A stretch of DNA of 33,399 nt from Sulfurospirillum sp. UBA6810 (lineage in GTDB: Bacteria > Campylobacterota > Campylobacteria > Campylobacterales > Sulfurospirillaceae). Shown one piece after another: positions 15,921 through 23,839 of this stretch. The notes beneath the pieces are model-generated. The model saw only the letters and a list, made by a program, of their open reading frames with translations, searched no databases and was not told where the DNA came from. Within the stretch, counting starts at the first letter, position 1. Each line of letters starts with the position of its first letter. The DNA lies in contig DKEY01000037.1 in assembly GCA_002469305.1 (NCBI GenBank), positions 1,241-34,639 on the forward strand. Reading direction: 5' to 3'. The position numbers and the translations under genes are program-made.

Positions 15921-17969
15921 TTAAAACAGCTCTTCAATATTTAAGATAAGGGCTACTTCTCCATTGCCCATCACTGCTCCACCTGAAACACCTTTAGTTT
16001 CTGCAAAAAAATCACCAAGTGATTTGATAACTACTTGCTGTCTTCCGACTAATTCGTCCACTAAAAGAGCAAACTTACCTTTTTCATTCTCTATACACAC
16101 TAAAGTCGATTCCCAGATATTTGGCTTCTCTTTTCCAATCTCTAGCTTATGATTTAGCCTCACGATAGGGAGTAAATCTTCTCTTAATTGAACAAATTCA
16201 TCCTTGCCTCTGGCACTATGCACGGAAGATTGACTTGGCCTAAACGATTCGATGATAGAGAGTGTTGGGATGATAAATGTCTTTTCGCTACTTCCAACGA
16301 TCATACCATCTATGATAGCTAGAGTTAATGGCAATACGATAGAAAAAGTACTTCCCTTTCCAGGTGTTGATTCTACATCAACTTTACCTCTGACGCCCTC
16401 TATGGAAGTTCTCACAACATCTAGTCCAACTCCACGCCCTGAGATATCGCTTATCACATCAGCTGTTGAAAATCCAGGTTGCATAATAAGCCCATAAACT
16501 TGAGAGTCACTTAACTCTTCATCTGCGCTGATGATACCCCGTTCAAGCGCTTTTTGATAAACTTTTTCTTTGTTGATACCACGCCCATCATCTTTGATTT
16601 GGATGATTATATTGCCACCTCTGTGATAAGCACTCAGAGTAACCTGCCCTACTTCTTCTTTTCCAGCACGGAGCCTCTCCTCTTTACTCGCTTCTATCCC
16701 ATGGTCTATCGAATTTCTTATGATATGGATAAGTGGGTCAGAGAGAGCATCTACCATCGTTTTATCTATCTCTGTATCTTCACCCTCTAAGATGAGATGT
16801 ATCTCTTTGCCAACTTTTTTAGAAGAGTCTCTTGCAACTCTTTTCATCTTTGCAAACGTATCTCGTATAGGTATCATGCGTAAAGACATAACTCTGTTTT
16901 GTATCAGTCTTGTTATCTTTGAAAGGTTTTCTATCGTTTTACTCACTTCTGCATCTTGGACTTGTTTTATCTTTTCATTTTGTGCCAAGTAGTTTTGAGC
17001 GATAACAAGCTCTCCTATGGAGTCAAAAAGTTCATCTAGTTTTAAAGAGTCTATCTTTAAAAAACTTTTTACAGCACTAACACTTTTTGAAACTTCTGCT
17101 ATTTGTTCATTGGCGCTTGTAGTAGGCTTTTCTTCTTTTACATGTAAAGTTTTTTCCACCTCTTGAACTTCTTCTTTTATCTCTTTTTTTACATGTTCTA
17201 TGCTAAACTCTTCTTCCTCTACAAAGTCAAAAACTTCTAAGATATCATCTTTTGATGCCCCAGTTGCAAAGTATAATTTCACCTCTTTAAAATTGTTTTT
17301 TTCTACATCCAAATCAGTCAAATCAGCTATAAGATTCATATCCCAATATGAGGCTAAAATCCTACCAATACTTGAGAGATTTTTAAAAAACAAAAAGTGA
17401 TCAAACCCCCGCAAATAAATATCATCATCAAACTTTAAAGAGATGATATACAACTCTTCATTTGACTTTGTTTGTTCTAGATAGTTTGGCTCTTTTTCAC
17501 TACTAGCTTCAAAGTTTTCATTGCAAAACTCCTCTGCCAAATCTTTAGTTGAAGATGAAGAGGGTGCTTCGAAACTCTCTTTCCCTATATGTTCTAAGAT
17601 ATTTTGTATATCTTGTAAACACTTACTATACCCTTGTGGCACATCTGGATTTTCACTTACTTCTAAAGACAATGTCTCTTTTATGATATTGACCCCATCT
17701 AAAAAAACATCTATTTGATGCGTGGCTGGCGGTTCGTTTGCTGATCTAAAATAATCAAGTGCATCTTCAAAATGGTGTACAAACTCTCCTAATCTTGAAA
17801 AATTAAAAGCATTTGCACTCCCCTTAAGAGTATGAACACCCCTAAATATCTCATCTAACAAAGATTTATCACTAGGCTTTTCTTCAAATTCTAGTATGTC
17901 TATATCTAATTTTTCTATAATCTCCGTAGCTTCTTCTATAAAAATTTGCTTTAGTTTTTCTCTACTCAT
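15921..17969 (-). CDS. cheA: Chemotaxis histidine kinase CheA, no receiver domain
   Basis: CheA relays receptor state to CheY and CheB by phosphotransfer. The 682-residue protein has an Hpt domain with phospho-acceptor His46 in RGVHTLKGSANAF, then a divergent middle region (about 150-270), where a response-regulator-binding segment would be expected. A dimerisation helix pair (LFDSIGELVIAQNYL), the ATPase domain (DPLIHIIRNSIDHGIE, DDGRGINK, GRGVGLDVVRTSI) and a CheW-like P5 domain to the C-terminus follow. Unlike the CheA-receiver fusion usual in Campylobacter and Helicobacter, it stops after P5. Its start overlaps the STAS-like gene by eight bases. Confidence 0.96.
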   Translation of the reverse strand: MSREKLKQIFIEEATEIIEKLDIDILEFEEKPSDKSLLDEIFRGVHTLKGSANAFNFSRLGEFVHHFEDALDYFRSANEPPATHQIDVFLDGVNIIKETLSLEVSENPDVPQGYSKCLQDIQNILEHIGKESFEAPSSSSTKDLAEEFCNENFEASSEKEPNYLEQTKSNEELYIISLKFDDDIYLRGFDHFLFFKNLSSIGRILASYWDMNLIADLTDLDVEKNNFKEVKLYFATGASKDDILEVFDFVEEEEFSIEHVKKEIKEEVQEVEKTLHVKEEKPTTSANEQIAEVSKSVSAVKSFLKIDSLKLDELFDSIGELVIAQNYLAQNEKIKQVQDAEVSKTIENLSKITRLIQNRVMSLRMIPIRDTFAKMKRVARDSSKKVGKEIHLILEGEDTEIDKTMVDALSDPLIHIIRNSIDHGIEASKEERLRAGKEEVGQVTLSAYHRGGNIIIQIKDDGRGINKEKVYQKALERGIISADEELSDSQVYGLIMQPGFSTADVISDISGRGVGLDVVRTSIEGVRGKVDVESTPGKGSTFSIVLPLTLAIIDGMIVGSSEKTFIIPTLSIIESFRPSQSSVHSARGKDEFVQLREDLLPIVRLNHKLEIGKEKPNIWESTLVCIENEKGKFALLVDELVGRQQVVIKSLGDFFAETKGVSGGAVMGNGEVALILNIEELF

Positions 17970-18231
17970 GATCTATCCAATACATCTTGCCATAGTTTTT
18001 TAACTCAAAATATGGACTGTCTAAAAAATCTATCTTGATGGAAGATTTTGTTTTCTTGATACTATAAAGAAGTTGAAATAATGAAGATGAGATAGGTGCT
18101 TCCTCTTCTTGATTTACAAATTTAATCTCTTCTATATACTCTAATCTGTCTTTTACAAACTCTCTTAGAGCCTTGACCTCTTCTAAATCCATATTTATAT
18201 CTAACTCAAGTACATCACCATCTATATACAT
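17962..18231 (-). CDS. Small STAS-like protein
   Basis: The 89-residue product has the alternating strand/helix pattern and the size of a stand-alone STAS domain (DVLELDINMDLEEVKALREFVKDRL, IKFVNQEE, SSSLFQLLYSIKKTKSSIKIDFLDS). STAS proteins act as phosphorylatable antagonists or scaffolds. Where the usual phosphorylated Ser sits, the sequence reads APISSSLFQLL, so a Ser is available. It is encoded between the MCP and cheA and overlaps cheA by eight bases, so it is part of this chemosensory unit. Assignment rests on pattern rather than strong motifs. Confidence 0.6.
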   Translation of the reverse strand: MYIDGDVLELDINMDLEEVKALREFVKDRLEYIEEIKFVNQEEEAPISSSLFQLLYSIKKTKSSIKIDFLDSPYFELKNYGKMYWIDHE

Positions 18232-18253
18232 AACGACTCTCTTTTGACTTTAG

Positions 18254-18279
18254 AGCAAAGAGATTTTCATCTCTTTGCT
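18254..18279 (-). promoter_or_regulatory. Perfect 11-pair hairpin between mcp and the STAS-cheA genes
   Basis: AGCAAAGAGAT (18254-18264) and ATCTCTTTGCT (18269-18279) pair perfectly. On the transcribed minus strand the loop is GAAA, a GNRA-type stable tetraloop. There is no U-tract after it, so it looks more like an mRNA processing or stability element than a terminator, and could set different levels for cheY-cheW-mcp versus cheA and later genes. Confidence 0.5.
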
Positions 18280-18289
18280 TTTATATGGT

Positions 18290-20263
18290 TTAAAACTCTT
18301 TTAAATCATCCTCTTCCAAAGGAAAAACATCTTCTGCATGAGAAGTTGATTTTGTATTAGAAGACTTTTTTACATGTACCAATTTCTTGGATACGGGAGT
18401 AGAAATTTTGTGTATAGTTTTTTTCTCTTTTTTAGCAGGTGTTCTTTGAGATGCTTGCATGTTAAAACCAACAAGAGCCGATATCTCAGCAACACTCTCT
18501 AGCATCGAAATCGCTTGGGCATTTAACTCTTCTGCTGCTGCTGCAGTCTCTTCTGAACTTGCAGCATTTTGTTGTGTGATTTGGTCAACTGAACCCATAG
18601 CGATAGCAATTTGACCCATACCATCAGCTTGTTCTTTTGCAGATATCGCTATCTCTCCAATCAAGTCTGAAGTCTTTTTGATACCATCTAAAATCTCATC
18701 AAATGACTCTTTTGTTTTGTTTGCAACATCAGTTCCCATCTTCACTTGTTCTATACTTGTTTCGATGATGCCTGTTATCTCTTTTGCAGCGCCTGCACTT
18801 CTCTCTGCTAGGTTTTTCACCTCTTCAGCAACTACCGCAAAGCCCATACCATGTTCACCTGCCCTAGCTGCTTCAACAGCTGCATTGAGTGCTAGAAGAT
18901 TTGTTTGGAATGCAATCTCATCTATCGTTTTGATGATTTTTGCTATCTTTTGAGAAGACTCTGTGATACTTTGCATCGCTACCATCAACTCTTGAACTTT
19001 TTGATTTCCTATTTTTGCTGCATTGTTTGAGCTTTGTGCAAGGATATTTGCCTCTCTTGAGTTTTCAGCATTTTGTGTATTACTCGCTGTGGCTTCTTCT
19101 ACTGTTGCACTTACCTCTTCTACACTACTAGCTTGGCTACTTGCTCCCTCTGCTAGTGAAACGGAAGCTGAGCTTATCTGATCACTCGCACTTACAACCT
19201 GTGTTGTTCCCTCAGAAAGGGCTTTGACTGACTCTATAACTGCTGAAGTGATACTTCTTACTATATATGTTGCCAAGACTATACCGATGATAAGAGCAGA
19301 AATCAAGCCTATAATCATCACTAAAGATGAAAAGCCCAATCCATTTTTTGCTTCATCTGCTGCTTGTATAGTTCCATCTATACCAGCCTTTGAAGTTACT
19401 TCAATCGCTTTGAGAGTATGTGCACCCTCTTCCACCAAAACAGCATATGTCTTATCTACTTCTGCACTGATAGTTATAAGCTCCTTGAGTGCCTCTCTGT
19501 ATCCATCACTTGCACTATCTAGCTCTTTCACTTTTTGTATATCTGCAGGGTCAGTTACAAGTGGTTTTAACTCGATATAAAGTTGGTCAAGTTCTGCAAA
19601 AGTCTGCATCCCCTCTTGCAAGATAGTATTATCTCTTCTTGCAGCTGCTTTAAAGTTTGCTATCCTCGCATCATAACCGTGTGCATAGATTTTTTGTATG
19701 AGCATGATTTTATCGAGTCTTTCTATAAGTCCCTTTACTGCAGTATTTGAAGTTATATCTTTTCTCATCTTCTCTTCTTGTCCAGAAGAAAACTCTATAA
19801 TAGTTTTCATAAAAATATCTGCATTTGTATCTAGTTTTTGACGTATCACATTTTTTTGGTCATACAAACTCACCATCTCTTTCCATGCTTTTTTATACTC
19901 TAAGATACTCTCCTCAGCAACTTCAATCTGTTTTTTCAACACTGTTAAATGAGGATACTTTTTTGAATGCTCTTTAATCTCATCTAGCCTATTTGATACT
20001 GTATCAAATAGAGTATTTGTCTCATTGAGTGCCTCTTTGTTTTCACTTAGTATATAATTGAGAGCATTAAGTCTTAACTTTAGAAAGTTTCTCTCTAGGG
20101 AGTTTGCCATCCTAACTTCTGGGGCATACTCATCTGCTAGTTTTATAGAGTTTGACTCAGCACTTTTCATATAGTACACACTCATAGCTCCTAATAGCAT
20201 CGCTATAAGAAGGACTAAACTAAAACCAAAGCCTATCTGTTTTCCAAGAGTCATATTTTTCAT
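18290..20263 (-). CDS. Methyl-accepting chemotaxis protein with large periplasmic helical sensor
   Basis: This 657-residue receptor has a first membrane segment (about 10-31), a helical periplasmic domain of about 275 residues that looks like a four-helix or bimodular (HBM-type) sensor, and a second membrane segment (about 311-334). The HAMP region seems short. The cytoplasmic signalling domain has the conserved hairpin tip (IDEIAFQTNLLALNAAVEAA, then GFAVVAEEVKNLAERSA). A Lys-rich linker leads to an acidic end FPLEEDDLKEF. That Phe-terminated tail could tether CheR or CheB as the NWETF-type pentapeptides do. It overlaps cheW by four bases. The ligand is unknown. Confidence 0.94.
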   Translation of the reverse strand: MKNMTLGKQIGFGFSLVLLIAMLLGAMSVYYMKSAESNSIKLADEYAPEVRMANSLERNFLKLRLNALNYILSENKEALNETNTLFDTVSNRLDEIKEHSKKYPHLTVLKKQIEVAEESILEYKKAWKEMVSLYDQKNVIRQKLDTNADIFMKTIIEFSSGQEEKMRKDITSNTAVKGLIERLDKIMLIQKIYAHGYDARIANFKAAARRDNTILQEGMQTFAELDQLYIELKPLVTDPADIQKVKELDSASDGYREALKELITISAEVDKTYAVLVEEGAHTLKAIEVTSKAGIDGTIQAADEAKNGLGFSSLVMIIGLISALIIGIVLATYIVRSITSAVIESVKALSEGTTQVVSASDQISSASVSLAEGASSQASSVEEVSATVEEATASNTQNAENSREANILAQSSNNAAKIGNQKVQELMVAMQSITESSQKIAKIIKTIDEIAFQTNLLALNAAVEAARAGEHGMGFAVVAEEVKNLAERSAGAAKEITGIIETSIEQVKMGTDVANKTKESFDEILDGIKKTSDLIGEIAISAKEQADGMGQIAIAMGSVDQITQQNAASSEETAAAAEELNAQAISMLESVAEISALVGFNMQASQRTPAKKEKKTIHKISTPVSKKLVHVKKSSNTKSTSHAEDVFPLEEDDLKEF

Positions 20264-20769
20264 TGTGATACCTCACTGTTAATTGTTTTATTTAAAGTTT
20301 GAACCATCGTCAATTCATCGTTTCCAAAAAGAGCCATCAAATCCAAGATCATAATGACATTTTCTTTGTACCTAGCCATCTTTCTTATAAACCTTGTATC
20401 TATGGTTGAACCAAATTCTGGTGGGTCTGAGAGACTGCCTTCATCTACATTGACAACTTCTTCTACCTTATCAACAATAAAACCGATATTTTTTCCCTCT
20501 ATGTTGATAATAACGATAGCAGTGTACATCTCTGGTTCTTTTTCAGACATATCGAACTTCAGACGCATATCTACCACTGGGATGATATTTCCTCGCAAAT
20601 TCATAACACCCTTGATATAAGAGGGTGTCTTAGGAACAGCTGTTGTTTTCATCATGGCGATGATCTCTTTGACATCAAAGATATTTACTCCATAAATCTC
20701 ATTTTCAAGGTAAAAAGTCAAGAACCTATTTGCGTTTAGGGGCTTTCTTTGCTTTGCCTCTTTTTCCAT
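20260..20769 (-). CDS. cheW: Chemotaxis coupling protein CheW
   Basis: CheW couples receptors to CheA. The 169-residue product is a single CheW domain: RFLTFYLENEIYGVNIFDVKEII, the characteristic PSYIKGVMNLRGNIIPVVDMRLKF, and NIGFIVDKVEEVV. An AGGA element precedes the ATG at 20769. It is followed directly by the MCP gene with a four-base overlap, which suggests the two are made in step. Confidence 0.96.
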   Translation of the reverse strand: MEKEAKQRKPLNANRFLTFYLENEIYGVNIFDVKEIIAMMKTTAVPKTPSYIKGVMNLRGNIIPVVDMRLKFDMSEKEPEMYTAIVIINIEGKNIGFIVDKVEEVVNVDEGSLSDPPEFGSTIDTRFIRKMARYKENVIMILDLMALFGNDELTMVQTLNKTINSEVSQ

Positions 20770-20814
20770 TTTGTAATCCTAAAGCGTTATTTTGATAATG
20801 CTATTACCAAGTTT

Positions 20815-20931
20815 TTAGTGTTTACCACAACTTTTCTGTACTTCTTTGTTTTTAATTGCTTTCTTACATGTAATAAAGATATTAGAAAAAATCTCTAACG
20901 TTTGTTTGGAGAAAAAATATTTACTTTGCAT
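20815..20931 (-). CDS. 38-codon ORF between cheY and cheW
   Basis: On the minus strand AAGGAGAGTCG leads into an ATG at 20931 and a 38-residue Lys-rich frame (starting MQSKYFFSKQTLEIF) that ends at TAA 20815-20817. The ribosome binding site is better than those of several neighbours, and the frame fills most of the 188-base gap between cheY and cheW. It carries a TTACATGTAA copy (20864-20873) read as Ile-Thr-Cys-Lys. No function can be assigned, and it may not be expressed. Confidence 0.45.
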   Translation of the reverse strand: MQSKYFFSKQTLEIFSNIFITCKKAIKNKEVQKSCGKH

Positions 20932-20957
20932 CGACTCTCCTTATAAGAGTTTGGCGA

Positions 20958-21347
20958 TTATAATCCTAAAATCATTTGAATTGCTTTTACCAACTTTGCA
21001 TCATTGAAAGGTTTTACCATCCAGCCTGTAACACCGATAGCTTTACCTCTTGCTTTCATATCAGGAGAACTCTCTGTTGTGAGTATTAAGATAGGTTTGT
21101 TCTTAAACGCATCATGTGATTTTAGCTCTTCAGAGAGGTCAAGTCCACTCATCTTTGCCATATTTATATCACTTATCAAAAGGTCATAATCTTCATTACC
21201 ACTCAATAAGTCTTCTAAAAGCTCTTCTGGATTTAAATATGTACGAAATGTGATAGTACCATTGTCAACCATCTCCTCTAACGCCATCTCAGCCGTTGCT
21301 AAAATAGTCCTTGAATCATCTACTAAAATCACCCTCTTCGCCATCAT
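20958..21347 (-). CDS. cheY: CheY-type single-domain response regulator
   Basis: This is a 129-residue stand-alone receiver domain with the acidic pair in VILVDDSRTIL, phospho-acceptor Asp60 in LLISDINMAKMSG, the switch Thr in ILILTTESS and Lys in GWMVKPFNDAKL. It is the first gene of the chemosensory cluster and is most simply the output of the local CheA, either on a flagellar motor or on another target. The second Met could be the true start. A TATAAT on the minus strand about 46 bases upstream fits as the cluster promoter. Confidence 0.92.
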   Translation of the reverse strand: MMAKRVILVDDSRTILATAEMALEEMVDNGTITFRTYLNPEELLEDLLSGNEDYDLLISDINMAKMSGLDLSEELKSHDAFKNKPILILTTESSPDMKARGKAIGVTGWMVKPFNDAKLVKAIQMILGL

Positions 21348-21392
21348 CAGCCCCTTTAATTCGTAAATAATAAATCTTGTTTTGTGTGTACA

Positions 21393-21398
21393 ATTATA
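21393..21398 (-). promoter_or_regulatory. -10 box of the chemosensory cluster
   Basis: On the minus strand TTTTGCATATAATTG contains TATAAT at 21393-21398, giving a leader of roughly 40 bases before cheY. No -35 match is convincing. Confidence 0.5.
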
Positions 21399-21446
21399 TG
21401 CAAAATACCATTATGGATATTAAAATACTAAAAAAGTCTATCCCAA

Positions 21447-21462
21447 AATCCTTTAAAGGATT
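21447..21462. promoter_or_regulatory. 16-base perfect palindrome between cheY and the J-domain gene
   Basis: AATCCTTTAAAGGATT is perfectly self-complementary and lies in the divergent intergenic region. It could be an operator for either side. As a hairpin it would have little loop, so protein binding is the likelier use. Confidence 0.35.
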
Positions 21463-21533
21463 ATTAACAAACCCTCACAAATAAGGAACTACATTTGCTT
21501 TATCTTCACTAAAGAAACTTTATAGGAGTTTAT

Positions 21534-22343
21534 GTGAGATTGGCATTGTCATCTACTTGTGTTACCATACGTATCGCAGAACAATCTATATACTTCCATG
21601 AGGTAACAACTGCTTTATCAAAATTTGCAAAGTCATTTTGGATAAACAACACCCTCATAAATCTCTCTACAAATAAAGAATCATGGGAGAGAAAAAAATT
21701 TTTACTTGATATCTATAAAACTTGCTCTAACAATGCAAAAAAACACAATGGACACTTTTTAAAAAAACTTTTAGATGCCCATACCAAACCTATAAAAATA
21801 GTCATAGAAAACTCCACGGTACCTGTAAAAAGGGTTTGTGTGAAAATGAAAGTCATAGAAAAAAGTTTACATGTAAGCTTTGATAAAGATGAAAAATTTA
21901 TGTTTTGGTATTTTATCAATCTCTTTAAAAAGCATACATCTGCTTATGACGTTAAAAATAAAACTATCATTTTTGAGCATATAAGTACCCCTCTAAAAAC
22001 CCTTGTATTTGAAGTTCTAAACAAGGACAATATACTAGGTACTCACATGCTTTATAGCTATAATCAGTTTGAACTCAACACCCTCTTTTACCAACACATA
22101 TACACACGTGCCAACAACATTGAAGAGGTGGATTCTTTAAAACAACACTATGCAATACTACTGGCAAATAAGGATGATTCTCTAGAAGTGATACGCAAAA
22201 AATACCTGCGATTGGTCAAAAGATACCATCCAGATTTACACACCAATCTCTTAGAATCAGAAAAAAATACGAATATCCAAAAATTTCAAAAAGTTCAAGA
22301 AGCATATGAAGCTATAAAAAGTCATAAAAAACTTGCTGCTTAG
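21534..22343 (+). CDS. Protein with C-terminal J-domain
   Basis: This 269-residue protein carries at its C-terminus (about 203-264) a J-domain with the DnaK-stimulating tripeptide His232-Pro-Asp in RLVKRYHPDLHTN, flanked by helices II and III. The first 200 residues are an unassigned mixed alpha/beta region with no glycine-rich or zinc-finger part, so it is a specialised type III J-protein that would bring Hsp70 to a particular client. The start is GTG at 21534, after TAGGAG; the ATG two bases earlier is closed at once by TGA. It is single and divergent from the chemosensory cluster. Confidence 0.8.
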   Translation: MRLALSSTCVTIRIAEQSIYFHEVTTALSKFAKSFWINNTLINLSTNKESWERKKFLLDIYKTCSNNAKKHNGHFLKKLLDAHTKPIKIVIENSTVPVKRVCVKMKVIEKSLHVSFDKDEKFMFWYFINLFKKHTSAYDVKNKTIIFEHISTPLKTLVFEVLNKDNILGTHMLYSYNQFELNTLFYQHIYTRANNIEEVDSLKQHYAILLANKDDSLEVIRKKYLRLVKRYHPDLHTNLLESEKNTNIQKFQKVQEAYEAIKSHKKLAA

Positions 22344-22388
22344 TAAAATTATTTTTACCAATTAACCTTCGTTTTATCTTATAGATAT

Positions 22389-22518
22389 TATAATTTTGGC
22401 AAATGCTGTTAGGTCTCAGTTTGAGATAAACATGAGTAAGCATACTACTTTTTTCTACACACTCGCTTTCTTTACATGTAAAACTTTCACAGCATAATTT
22501 TCCACAAAAGGATAAGGT
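22389..22518 (+). promoter_or_regulatory. Promoter and about 118-base structured leader of the dehydratase-like pair
   Basis: TATAAT lies at 22389-22394, leaving a long untranslated leader before the ATG at 22519. Inside it TCTCA/TGAGA (22414-22418 with 22422-22426) is nested within ATGCT/AGCAT (22403-22407 with 22439-22443), and a TTACATGTAA copy lies at 22472-22481. I do not recognise a known riboswitch. The gene start itself has AAGGATAAGG. Confidence 0.35.
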
Positions 22519-23838
22519 ATGGGCGTAGAAGCACATAAGGATTTATTAGGCAGTATTGGTGTTGATGTTGAGCGACATGCAAAGATGATGGGCATGGGGC
22601 TTGAAGCGTATAAAACTCAGTTCATGAGCCAAGTGAATAGACCAAAGGGTATGGAGTATTTTGATTGGTTTATGAGTGAGATTCAAGGGCAAAGAATCGC
22701 TGAGATAAACAGACTCAGAGCTGAGAAAAAACCTGCCGTTGGTACATTTTGTATCTTTGTTCCTGAAGAGATAGTAACTGGTGCTGGTGGGGCTTGTTAT
22801 GGTCTTTGTGGAGGCTCTCCTGCTACGATAGCTGACGCTGAAACTGAACTCCCTCGCAACATCTGTCCACTCATCAAGTCAGCGCATGGCTTTAAACTCC
22901 AACGTACCTGTGCTTACACGCAAAGTAGTGATTTTATCTATGGGGAAACTACATGTGAAGCGAAGAAAAAATCTTGGGAAATTTTAGCAAAACACCATCC
23001 AGTTCATGTCATGAATATCCCACATATGAAAAGAGAGAAAGATTTGCGTATGTGGAAAGAAGAGATAGTAGAGTTTAAAGAACACATCGAAGAAGTTACT
23101 GGAAAGAAACTGAGCTTAGAGGAGATGAAAGAGGGAACAAGAGTTATCAATGAAAAAAGAAAAGCACTTTTACGTCTTGATGCACTTCGTGGGATGAATC
23201 CTGAGCTTATGCCTATAAGTGGTAAAGATGCTCTTTTTGTTACGCAGATGGGATTTTTGGATGACCCTGTTCGTTATACCCAGAAAGTGAATGAGCTTTG
23301 TGATGAACTAGAACAAAGAGTGAAAGATAGCGTAAGTGTATTTCCTAAAGATACACCAAGACTCATGGTACTTGGAACTCCATTTGCGCCACCAAACTGG
23401 AAACTTCACAATGCCGTAGAAAACACTGGTGGGGCTATCATCAATGAAGAGTCATGTATAGGACACCGTTACTTTAAAGACAATGTTGATTTAGAGGGTG
23501 TAAATGACGAAGATACTCTCATGGAAAGACTCATGGAACGCTACGCACAAATCGACTGTGCTTGTTTCACTCCAAATACTGCAAGAACAGACAAGATAGT
23601 ACAGATGTACAAAGACAGACAAGCTGATGGTGTTATCTACTATACTCTCTCTTTTTGCCATACGTACAATGTAGAATCACACCTTGTCACAGAAGCGTTA
23701 GAAAAAGAGGGGATTCCTTGTTTGGTTATCGAGTCAGATTATTCACCTGAAGATGCTGGACAGATAAAAACTCGTGTAGAGGCATTTTTAGAGAGTCTAA
23801 CTTTTAAGAAAAAAGCGCACGCATTTAAAGCAAAATAG
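22519..23838 (+). CDS. 2-hydroxyacyl-CoA dehydratase/BcrB-family protein, possible double-cubane cluster protein
   Basis: This 439-residue cytoplasmic protein belongs to the HgdB/BcrB family of iron-sulfur reductase components. It has many family-style cysteines: GGACYGLCGGSP, NICPLIKS, RTCAYTQSS, NEESCIGHR, CACFTPNT and SFCHTYNVES. There is one dehydratase-type gene here rather than the two subunits of true dehydratases, and no CoA-pathway genes nearby. A single such gene beside its activase is the arrangement described for double-cubane cluster proteins, which reduce small molecules in vitro at low potential. That sub-family placement is inference. The activase gene follows after one base. 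Confidence 0.8.
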   Translation: MGVEAHKDLLGSIGVDVERHAKMMGMGLEAYKTQFMSQVNRPKGMEYFDWFMSEIQGQRIAEINRLRAEKKPAVGTFCIFVPEEIVTGAGGACYGLCGGSPATIADAETELPRNICPLIKSAHGFKLQRTCAYTQSSDFIYGETTCEAKKKSWEILAKHHPVHVMNIPHMKREKDLRMWKEEIVEFKEHIEEVTGKKLSLEEMKEGTRVINEKRKALLRLDALRGMNPELMPISGKDALFVTQMGFLDDPVRYTQKVNELCDELEQRVKDSVSVFPKDTPRLMVLGTPFAPPNWKLHNAVENTGGAIINEESCIGHRYFKDNVDLEGVNDEDTLMERLMERYAQIDCACFTPNTARTDKIVQMYKDRQADGVIYYTLSFCHTYNVESHLVTEALEKEGIPCLVIESDYSPEDAGQIKTRVEAFLESLTFKKKAHAFKAK

Positions 23839-23839
23839 T

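Larger units (their letters stand above)
475..22481. repeat. Dispersed palindrome TTACATGTAA
   Basis: Exact copies start at 475, 1301, 2669, 3144, 4398, 9666, 17138, 20864, 21867 and 22472. One-mismatch copies start at 607, 9537, 13289 and 18370. They occur inside genes on both strands and between genes. The copy at 1301 lies in a 16-base perfect palindrome, ATCTTACATGTAAGAT. I found no exact copy in the island to the right of 24790. The role is unknown. Confidence 0.8.

Noticed and set aside
21713..21919. Minus-strand ORF inside the J-domain gene
   Set aside because: It is antisense to a gene with a conserved J-domain and has no supporting start signals.
22431..22496. 21-codon ORF in the leader of the dehydratase-like gene
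   Set aside because: The ribosome binding site is poor, the composition is not protein-like, and it overlaps inverted repeats and a TTACATGTAA copy.
22519..23838. Selenocysteine-encoding in-frame TGA because of the nearby selC
   Set aside because: The frame is continuous with no internal TGA, and no other gene here shows an interrupted frame.
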